A stretch of 12,011 nucleotides of DNA from Persephonella sp. (GTDB lineage: Bacteria > Aquificota > Aquificia > Aquificales > Hydrogenothermaceae). Below, one piece after another: positions 1 to 5,128 of the stretch. The notes beneath the pieces were generated by a model. It did no database searches and was not told the origin of the DNA. It saw only the letters and a program-made list of their open reading frames with translations. How positions within the stretch are numbered: position 1 is the stretch's first letter; each line of letters opens with the position of its first letter. The position numbers were made by a program, and so were the translations under genes. The stretch is from positions 1-12,011 of the forward strand of contig JALWKR010000228.1 in NCBI GenBank assembly GCA_027081375.1, given 5' to 3'.

Positions 1-209
1 TAAGCTGTACCGTGATCTTCTTTTTCTCCGTAAGTGTAAGCAAACTCATTTCTATACATGTTTTCTGTATAGGAAGTGTTTGGATAGCTATGTCTTGGAT
101 CTTCTACAACTACAGCATCCTGTTTAGCAAATGCAGCATTTCCACCAAGAGTTATACCAGCTCCACTGGCTCCAAGGGCTTTTAAGAAATCCCTTCTTGA
201 TAGTGCCAT
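1..209 (-). CDS. Tat-exported protein, N-terminal part; probably molybdopterin oxidoreductase catalytic subunit (cut by window edge)
   Basis: Only the first 69 codons are inside the window. The ATG is at 207-209, with a perfect Shine-Dalgarno AGGAGGT at 217-223, seven bases upstream. The protein opens MALSRRDFLKALGASGAG, a textbook twin-arginine signal (S-R-R-D-F-L-K), followed by a weakly hydrophobic stretch and a likely cleavage site after AFA near residue 28. The mature start is polar and aromatic (HSYPNTSYTENMYRNEFAYT). Tat signals mark proteins exported folded, often with a cofactor. The layout of a Tat signal, a short linker and then a tyrosine-rich start resembles DmsA/PhsA/SoeA-type molybdopterin oxidoreductases, whose [4Fe-4S] cysteines would lie just beyond the window. 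That identity is inferred. The Tat export itself is clear. It is the last visible gene of the sulfur module and starts 55 nt after the rhodanese-fold gene. Confidence 0.75.
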   Translation of the reverse strand, partial: MALSRRDFLKALGASGAGITLGGNAAFAKQDAVVVEDPRHSYPNTSYTENMYRNEFAYTYGEKEDHGTA

Positions 210-264
210 ATATCTTACCTCCTGAATTATGTTTCAAAGTTTTATGTTAATAAGTGTTTCATCC

Positions 265-765
265 TTATAGACAACCACCACCTCCACCTGCAGCTGGTGG
301 TTCGTACTCTCCTTCGTCCTCAGGATAACCTGCATCATCCCAAGCAACTATTCCACCTTTTAGATTTTGTACAATAGTAAATTTCTTTGCACATTTTTTG
401 AATATTTCTGGATCTCCATCTCTTGATACAATCACTGTTGGAAGATATGGATTTATCTGCTTTAAAGCTTCTTCAGGTGCTTTTGATTCATCACAGTCTG
501 GAAGAGGAATAGACCCAGGTATATGTGCTCCTGTGTAGTAGTCTATCTCTTCTGCTTCATCTTCCTCTTCCTCAGAAACTTCGTAAGGTCTAACATCTAT
601 TATTTGTAGAGTTACTTTAGGATTTCCTAATTTTTTATATAATTCTTCAGCTGTTATAGGTATCTTCTTTTGGAGTTCAACTTCTGTTTTTCCTAAACCA
701 AGGAGAACAAGAGAAAGAATACCTATAACAACTATGTATAGTACTCTTTCTAGCTTTGCATTCAT
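265..765 (-). CDS. Membrane-anchored rhodanese-fold protein without catalytic Cys, with a Gly5-Cys-Leu C-terminal tail
   Basis: This 166-residue protein has an N-terminal anchor (residues 7-25, with K4 and R7 on the inner side), so the rest should face the periplasm. A single rhodanese-like domain follows: IIDVRP at 55-60, HIPGS at 81-85 and GGIVAWDDAGYP at 137-148, the usual rhodanese landmarks. The active-site loop, normally C-R-x-G, reads S-R-D-G-D-P, with Ser114 in place of the sulfur-carrying cysteine. An acidic insert (about nine Glu/Asp among residues 65-75) sits between the first beta strand and HIPGS. The chain ends PPAAGGGGGCL, so the penultimate residue, Cys165, is on a flexible glycine arm. 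Other cysteines are C91 and C125. Classical sulfurtransferase activity is unlikely. By analogy with the cysteine arms of SoxY and DsrC it may carry sulfur or a sulfur substrate, which is inference. The start is set by a purine-rich SD, AGGAGGAG, and the ATG overlaps the preceding stop (TAATG). Confidence 0.85.
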   Translation of the reverse strand: MNAKLERVLYIVVIGILSLVLLGLGKTEVELQKKIPITAEELYKKLGNPKVTLQIIDVRPYEVSEEEEDEAEEIDYYTGAHIPGSIPLPDCDESKAPEEALKQINPYLPTVIVSRDGDPEIFKKCAKKFTIVQNLKGGIVAWDDAGYPEDEGEYEPPAAGGGGGCL

Positions 766-908
766 TATTCTTCTCCTCCTTCTGTGGCTGCTTGAGAAAC
801 TTCCTGAGCTTTTTGTTCAAGTTTTGAGATATCTATTTTTACTCCAATAATAGCTACTACAAGGGCTAGAATTCCTATCCACCAGAGAATTCTTTCTATC
901 ATACTCAT
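765..908 (-). CDS. 47-residue single-pass membrane microprotein
   Basis: A short open frame fills the space between the YeeE-like gene and the rhodanese-fold gene. It encodes MSMIERILWWIGILALVV at the start, with Arg6 ahead of a hydrophobic helix (residues 7-23). A charged, probably helical tail follows (KIDISKLEQKAQEVSQAA) and the protein ends in an acidic GGEE. In-frame ATGs lie at 914, 908 and 902. I chose 908 because GAGGTGAT, an extended match to the anti-SD, ends four bases before it. The stop TAA shares its last base with the next ATG (TAATG), a layout that usually couples translation. It also carries the SD of the next gene (AAGGAGGAG) inside its final codons. I recognise no family. 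Its size and topology suggest an accessory or assembly subunit of a membrane complex, with the tail outside the cytoplasm. Coding status is supported by the exact packing, the SD and the plausible protein, not by homology. Confidence 0.75.
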   Translation of the reverse strand: MSMIERILWWIGILALVVAIIGVKIDISKLEQKAQEVSQAATEGGEE

Positions 909-922
909 TTTCATCACCTCTC

Positions 923-2044
923 TTAGTCATAAACTTCATCAGATTCTTTCTTAGCTTGAATAAACTTAGACCATCTTCCAAAGTAAATAAGGTTTGCAGT
1001 TAAGACACCTACAGCAAAGTATGTTGCAGACATTGCCATTGAACCAATAGAAAGGGTTGGGTATGCAGATAAGAATGCTCCTGTGGTACATCCACCACCA
1101 ATCATAGCTCCTAATGCAAGGAATATACCTGCAAAGAAAACTAACACCAATCTCACCCATGGGAATGGAGCTACACCTTTCGCAAAAGCTGGTGGTACAG
1201 CATCAAATTTAAATGTTCCTGAAATTATTGCTGATAGAAATGCCCCTGGAAGAACTCCTATTATTAATCCAGCATGCCATAGAATTCCTTCTGTTATTTT
1301 TGGCACTGAATCTAAAGGATGACCTATTAAATGTCCAACCCATCCAACAAATGCTAAAGCTCCTCCTGAAAATCCTAAATATTCTCCCTGAGCTGTAGCC
1401 CATGTAATTATTAGTCCTGCAAGGATACCAGAAATAGCCCAGTGCCATTCTCCTCTAAGCCATCCTTGATTTTCTGAGTCATATCCAATCTTTTTAGCAG
1501 GATCTAACCAGTCTGCAATTAGTGCAAAGATGATAAATAAAACTCCCCATACAACAGCTAAAACACCATAAGGAAGTCCTAAAACTCCGTATAGAGTTAA
1601 CTTTTCTTTCATTCCTAAAATCCCTGCTTCAACTAAAGCAGGCTTTATCGCATCGTAAATAATTATTCCAAGTATTAATCCTATAACACCAGCAGCAGAA
1701 ATAAATTTACCTGCTCCAACTCTAGCAACACATGTTCCTGGGCAAAAACCTGCAGATGCCATAGCAATTCCAAAGAGGAAACCTCCAACTAAGTGGGCAA
1801 TTCCCATATAAGGCATTATTCTAGGGATTATATTTGTTTGTTCTGCTAATCCAAAGATATCAACAAGACCATAGATAATAGATGCAGTTGCAATTCCCAT
1901 AAATGCAAATTTCATTATTTTTAAATCTCTAAGGAGAAGCATCCCTTCAACTCTTGAATATCTAATCGCTCCAACCTTATGGAGAACAATACCAAAGAGA
2001 AAACCTGTGAGGAGCCCCATTATAAGATGAGATGTATGTTCCAT
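923..2044 (-). CDS. YeeE/YedE-family (TsuA/PmpAB-type) sulfur-compound transporter
   Basis: This 373-residue polytopic inner-membrane protein has the two-half structure of the YeeE/YedE family. The first half carries SAGFCPGTC (Cys101, Cys105) within a hydrophobic, glycine-rich helix pair. The second carries MIGGGCTTGAF (Cys319) in the matching position. Characterised relatives move thiosulfate (TsuA) or are proposed to move sulfur-containing ions, using conserved cysteines that line the path. The substrate here is not shown by the sequence, but sulfurtransferase genes on both sides make thiosulfate or sulfane sulfur the natural guess. About ten membrane segments are visible. A soluble loop near residues 180-200 (WLDPAKKIGYDSENQGWLRG) separates the halves. 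The start is well set: AAAGGAGGT lies about seven bases before ATG at 2042-2044. The gene follows a terminator-like hairpin after the tandem rhodanese gene, so it probably depends partly on read-through. Confidence 0.9.
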   Translation of the reverse strand: MEHTSHLIMGLLTGFLFGIVLHKVGAIRYSRVEGMLLLRDLKIMKFAFMGIATASIIYGLVDIFGLAEQTNIIPRIMPYMGIAHLVGGFLFGIAMASAGFCPGTCVARVGAGKFISAAGVIGLILGIIIYDAIKPALVEAGILGMKEKLTLYGVLGLPYGVLAVVWGVLFIIFALIADWLDPAKKIGYDSENQGWLRGEWHWAISGILAGLIITWATAQGEYLGFSGGALAFVGWVGHLIGHPLDSVPKITEGILWHAGLIIGVLPGAFLSAIISGTFKFDAVPPAFAKGVAPFPWVRLVLVFFAGIFLALGAMIGGGCTTGAFLSAYPTLSIGSMAMSATYFAVGVLTANLIYFGRWSKFIQAKKESDEVYD

Positions 2045-2065
2045 CTTTATACCTCCTTTATATTG

Positions 2066-2088
2066 AAAAAGGGGCTAAAAGCCCCTTT
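2066..2088 (-). terminator. Intrinsic terminator or attenuator between the tandem rhodanese and the transporter gene
   Basis: Perfect 9-bp stem (AAAGGGGCT / AGCCCCTTT) with a 3-base loop. Read on the minus strand it follows the rhodanese stop codon by 7 bases and runs into five T. It ends about 20 bases before the transporter ATG and just ahead of its SD. It would let the secreted rhodanese be made in excess over the downstream membrane genes. On the plus strand the tail is less T-rich, so it serves the minus strand mainly. Confidence 0.75.
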
Positions 2089-2095
2089 ATTAAGA

Positions 2096-3064
2096 TTATT
2101 TTTCAACTGGGAGTTCAGGAGTGTTACCCCATTCGTCCCAAGAACCGATATAAACTTTAGCTCTTGGAACTCCTGCAAGCTTAGCAGCAGCATAGATGAA
2201 CGAACCTCTACCAAGACCTACGTGGCAGTAAGTAATAAGTGTATCTGTTTCTGGGTCAAATCCTTTTTTCTTAAGTTTCTTAAAGAATATCTTTTTGAGT
2301 TTTTTAACAGGTTTGAAAAGGTGTTTTCCAGGTTTTCCGTGAGGGTTTCCTGCAACTTTTTTCCATTCAAAGAACACAGCTCCAGGTATATGTCCACCTC
2401 TTTTAACTGTTATATGTTTTCCTGGGGCTTCTAAAGCTTCTAAGAGAGTTTTCCCTGTGTATTCAGCAAATCTTCTTGCGTCAAGGATAAAGTACTTAGA
2501 CTTTTTGCCGTTTTTCTTAATGTCTTCAACAGCTTTTAATACTTCTTCTTTAGTAGCAATCATATCCTTTTGGATGTCAGCTTTAAATGTTTTTGGAGCA
2601 GGTGGTTTTCCTTCTCCCTCTTCAACAGGATATCCTTTATCTGCCCATGTAACAAATCCACCATCTAGCATTTTTACATCTTTAAGACCGTAGAGTTTTA
2701 AGAAGAACCATACACCAGAAGCGTTTGGACCTCTACCATCGTCGTAAGCAATTACAGAAGTATTGTTATCTATTCCAAGATTTCCGATAAATTTCTCCGC
2801 TCTATCTGGGCACATAGGTAATCCGTTACATTTTCTAATGTCTGAAAGATAGTGGAGATCGTGAGCAAAAGCATGAGCTGAACCAGGGATGTGACCTGCC
2901 TTAAATTTTTTATCACTATCACCACTTACAAAAACAGCTCCTTTTTGGTCAAAAACTTTTTTTGCGTCATCAACCCAAATAAGGAAATTTTCTTCTGCTT
3001 TTGCAGCTCCTGAAAAAGCTACTGCTCCAGCTAAAGCTAAAAGAGAAAGTTTGAATTTTTTCAT
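2096..3064 (-). CDS. Periplasmic tandem-rhodanese sulfurtransferase (thiosulfate/3-mercaptopyruvate sulfurtransferase type)
   Basis: The 322-residue product begins with a Sec signal peptide: MKKFK, a hydrophobic stretch, then GAAKA with cleavage expected after residue 23. Two rhodanese domains follow. The N-terminal one has GHIPGS at 57-62 and ends with GGFVTWADKGYP, but its active loop reads YDDGRGP (Asp108/Asp109), the usual inactive copy. The C-terminal one has ILDAR at 193-197 and GGHIPGA at 223-229, and carries Cys280 in the loop C-H-V-G-L-G-R-G-S, the sulfane-carrying residue. Enzymes of this type move sulfane sulfur from thiosulfate, mercaptopyruvate or polysulfide to a thiol or cyanide acceptor. 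The true donor cannot be read from the sequence. A lysine-rich stretch (251-267) makes the surface before the active loop very basic. The SD AAGGAGGT lies about seven bases before the ATG. This is the first gene after the strong promoter at 3109-3137 and probably the best-expressed gene of the module. Confidence 0.92.
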   Translation of the reverse strand: MKKFKLSLLALAGAVAFSGAAKAEENFLIWVDDAKKVFDQKGAVFVSGDSDKKFKAGHIPGSAHAFAHDLHYLSDIRKCNGLPMCPDRAEKFIGNLGIDNNTSVIAYDDGRGPNASGVWFFLKLYGLKDVKMLDGGFVTWADKGYPVEEGEGKPPAPKTFKADIQKDMIATKEEVLKAVEDIKKNGKKSKYFILDARRFAEYTGKTLLEALEAPGKHITVKRGGHIPGAVFFEWKKVAGNPHGKPGKHLFKPVKKLKKIFFKKLKKKGFDPETDTLITYCHVGLGRGSFIYAAAKLAGVPRAKVYIGSWDEWGNTPELPVEK

Positions 3065-3108
3065 TGAAGTACCTCCTTAAGATGATTTTTAGCATATTCA
3101 TTTTCCTA

Positions 3109-3137
3109 ATTAAAGTCTATTTTTTGACCTATGTCAA
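3109..3137 (-). promoter_or_regulatory. Sigma70-type promoter of the sulfur module
   Basis: Reading the minus strand, TTGACA (3137-3132, perfect -35) is followed by 17 bases and TTTAAT (3114-3109, five of six to TATAAT). Transcription would begin near 3102, leaving a leader of about 38 bases that contains the SD of the tandem rhodanese gene. Confidence 0.75.
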
Positions 3138-3140
3138 AAA
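3121..3140. promoter_or_regulatory. Palindromic operator TTTTTGAC-N4-GTCAAAAA over the -35 box
   Basis: A perfect inverted repeat of 8 bp per arm with a CTAT centre. The core TTGAC-N4-GTCAA has the size and spacing of sites bound by CRP/FNR-superfamily dimers (the FNR site is TTGAT-N4-ATCAA). One half-site is also the -35 hexamer, so a bound dimer would block RNA polymerase or replace its -35 contact. No regulator of that family is encoded in this window, so the binding protein is unknown. Confidence 0.6.
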
Positions 3141-3324
3141 GTTAACTAAGTCCAATATATAACATAAATTTAGAGTTAACAACCTCTAACCCTTGTCATT
3201 CCTTGCTGAAATAGATTTTCATCTTCTTGATAACAAAAATTATGCCAAACTTTAACTGTCAATCAGAACTTTAAAATTCATGTATTATAAGATTAATATA
3301 TTTTATGTTTTTTATATCAGGGGC
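3141..3324. other. Intergenic spacer between divergent transcripts
   Basis: AT-rich spacer upstream of the RusA-like gene. I find no ORF and no RNA gene. AGTTAAC occurs at 3140-3146 and again at 3174-3180; since GTTAAC is its own complement, this may be chance. A plus-strand promoter must lie here or just upstream, but no -35/-10 pair stands out. The best pair I find is TTGATA at 3227-3232 and TTTAAC at 3251-3256, spaced 18, and it is weak. TATTATAAG near 3283 is another possible -10. Confidence 0.3.
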
Positions 3325-3362
3325 TTTTCAAAATGAAAAAATTTTTTCAAAATGAAAAAATC
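3325..3362 (+). repeat. 19-bp tandem duplication over a start codon
   Basis: Two adjacent 19-base units (3325-3343 and 3344-3362), each TTTTCAAAATGAAAAAAT plus one base, identical except for the last base (T versus C). Each has an ATG (3333 and 3352). Because 19 is not a multiple of three, the two ATGs are in different frames. Only the first opens the resolvase frame; the second unit is read as codons of that protein (QNEKI). Confidence 0.85.
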
Positions 3363-3794
3363 TATTTTTTATCCTTTGTTCCACCTTCAAAAGCAAATAG
3401 AGTAAAGATTAACTCAAGGGTTTTCTCTAAATCAGGAAAAAGATATATAGTTCCAAAAGATGTATCTTTAAAGATAAATAAAGCTATCTGGGAACTTCAA
3501 AATCAAAGTGATAATAAAAAATTTTCTCAACCAGTTGAAGTTGAGATAACGTTTTTACTTCCTAATAAAAGAAGAAGAGATTTGGATAATATAATGAAAA
3601 CATTAGGAGATTGTCTTGTTTATGCTGGGATATTAGATGATGATAATCTTATTTTTAAACAAACACTGGAAAAATTTATAATAAAAGGAATGGAAGGAGT
3701 TATTATAAAAATCAGAGAGTATGAAGGTAAAGGTATAGATAAAAAAATACTGGAAGATTTAAAAAGGTATAAGGAAAACATAGATGGAAATTAA
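3333..3794 (+). CDS. RusA-like Holliday junction resolvase
   Basis: This 153-residue protein carries the RusA signature: after a strand IT(F/L)LLP comes RRRDLDNIMKTLGDCL (Asp83, Asp85, Asn86, Lys89), then AGILDDDNLI (Asp102-104). In E. coli RusA the equivalent aspartates bind the metal that cuts four-way junctions as a dimer, and the lysine is also needed. The size is close to the family (about 120 residues) with an extra N-terminal piece and a charged tail. RusA genes are commonly prophage-derived, but no phage gene is visible nearby. The start at 3333 has only a poor SD (AGGGG, 9 bases upstream) and lies in a tandem duplication, so the first ten residues may be a recent addition. Conserved-looking sequence begins at IYFLSFVPPSKANR. 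The end overlaps the next gene by 11 bases. Confidence 0.85.
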   Translation: MKKFFQNEKIYFLSFVPPSKANRVKINSRVFSKSGKRYIVPKDVSLKINKAIWELQNQSDNKKFSQPVEVEITFLLPNKRRRDLDNIMKTLGDCLVYAGILDDDNLIFKQTLEKFIIKGMEGVIIKIREYEGKGIDKKILEDLKRYKENIDGN

Positions 3795-5049
3795 TTTTAG
3801 TGTAGATCAGGATACGCATATTTTAATTTTTAAATTTTTATTTTCTCTAACTATAGGTCTTCTTATTGGTCTTGAAAGGGAACATAGAACTAAGCAAGAA
3901 ACTTTTGCAGGTATAAGGACATTTCCTCTTATTTCTGTTTTAGGAACATTATCAGCTCTTATTTATGAAGAGTACTGGCAGGGAGTTCTTTGGGTTATAT
4001 CTTTAGGAATTGTTGCTCTAATTTTAATTAACTTTTTTCTTGAGTATCAGAGAGATATTGGTGCAACTACCGAAGTAGCTATTCTTATTAGCTATCTACT
4101 TGGAATTTTTATCTACTATGAACATTACTATGTCTCTGCAGTTATAGCTGTTTTAACAACCTTTTTACTTGCTCTAAAAAGAACTCTAGAAAATTTTGCA
4201 AAAAAGATATCTCAAGATGATATACTTGCCATACTCAAATTTGCTATTGTTACTATTGTTATATATCCTCTTCTTCCTGATAAATATATTGGTCCTTTTA
4301 ATGCTTTTAACCTAAAAAATATATGGGAAGTTGTTGTTATTGTTTCCTCCTTAGATCTAGTCTCGTATCTTATCCTCAGGTGGAAAGGTACAAAAACTTT
4401 ATGGCTAACTGGTGTTGTAGGTGGTTTAATATCTTCTACTGCTGTAAGCTATGAACTTGCAAAACTATCAAGGAAATACCCTTCAGTCCTTTATTCAGCA
4501 CTGTTTGGAATTATTTTAGCTTGGCTGATAATGAATTTTAGGGTTATATTCTTGGCTTCTGTTGTAAATCCATCTATTGTTATAGATGTATCTGTTCCAA
4601 TGGTAGCTATATCTGTAGGCTATATTGTTTATATAGGTTATATCTTTTTTAGATATAGAGAAAATATTACAGAGATGTCATCTCAAGAGATTAATTTTAC
4701 AAATCCTTACGAGATATCCTCTGCTATACAGTTTGCTGCAATATACGCAGTTGTTATATTTTTAGTAAAGGTTTTAAATGTCTATTATGGAAGTTCAGGA
4801 GTTTATATAGCAAGTCTAATATCAGGTATTATAGATGTTGACGCTATAACGTTATCTCTTTCTTCTATGGCAAAAAATGGAGGAATAGAAACTTCCGTCG
4901 CAGTAAAAGGAATTGTTTTAGCTGCTTTGTCTAATGCATTTTTTAAAAGCTTCTATGTTCAGATTTTTGGAGATAGGTTTGTAGCAAAGTATATATGGAT
5001 TTTATTTCTTATTACTATACTAATTGGCGGATTTTTTCTGTTTAATTAA
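3784..5049 (+). CDS. MgtC/SapB-DUF4010 family integral membrane protein
   Basis: The 421-residue product is strongly hydrophobic, with about eleven or twelve membrane helices. The N-terminal third has the MgtC/SapB pattern: GLLIGLEREHR at 25-35, then AGIRTFPLISVLGTLSALI at 42-60. The remainder matches the DUF4010 type that is often fused to it, with LTGVVGGLISSTAVSYELA near the middle and SGIIDVDAITLSLSSMAKNG near the end. MgtC proteins are tied to growth under low magnesium and to control of ATP synthase or membrane potential. The function of the fused DUF4010 form is not established. The start ATG at 3784 is inside the 3' end of the resolvase gene, with AAGGA eight bases before it, so the two are probably translated together. 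It ends 79 bp from the stop of the convergent GGDEF-EAL gene, and I see no clear terminator in that gap. Confidence 0.85.
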   Translation: MEINFSVDQDTHILIFKFLFSLTIGLLIGLEREHRTKQETFAGIRTFPLISVLGTLSALIYEEYWQGVLWVISLGIVALILINFFLEYQRDIGATTEVAILISYLLGIFIYYEHYYVSAVIAVLTTFLLALKRTLENFAKKISQDDILAILKFAIVTIVIYPLLPDKYIGPFNAFNLKNIWEVVVIVSSLDLVSYLILRWKGTKTLWLTGVVGGLISSTAVSYELAKLSRKYPSVLYSALFGIILAWLIMNFRVIFLASVVNPSIVIDVSVPMVAISVGYIVYIGYIFFRYRENITEMSSQEINFTNPYEISSAIQFAAIYAVVIFLVKVLNVYYGSSGVYIASLISGIIDVDAITLSLSSMAKNGGIETSVAVKGIVLAALSNAFFKSFYVQIFGDRFVAKYIWILFLITILIGGFFLFN

Positions 5050-5128
5050 GAAGTTCTTTAAGTACTAAAGCATTTCCATTAAAAAAATAATAAAAATATC
5101 CAGAACATCCTACGGAAGTTTTCATCTA

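Noticed and set aside
1083..1398. Short open frames on both strands
   Set aside because: All are inside the YeeE-type transporter gene; the translations are shadows of it.
1979..2434. Plus-strand open frame of about 150 codons
   Set aside because: It lies opposite the transporter start and the tandem rhodanese, both well supported, and the product has no recognisable pattern.
3140..3180. AGTTAAC pair as a second operator
   Set aside because: GTTAAC is self-complementary and AT-rich, so the pair may be chance; no promoter element lies between the copies.
3227..3291. Promoter for the resolvase gene
   Set aside because: Several weak hexamer pairs compete in AT-rich DNA and none is clearly better; mentioned under the spacer only.
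3333..5049. Prophage remnant or mobile element
   Set aside because: RusA-like proteins are often phage-borne, but there is no integrase, structural gene, attachment site or flanking repeat.
5050..5128. Possible terminator between the convergent genes
   Set aside because: Only a 5-bp stem (CTTTA/TAAAG) and some A/T runs are visible; not enough to call.
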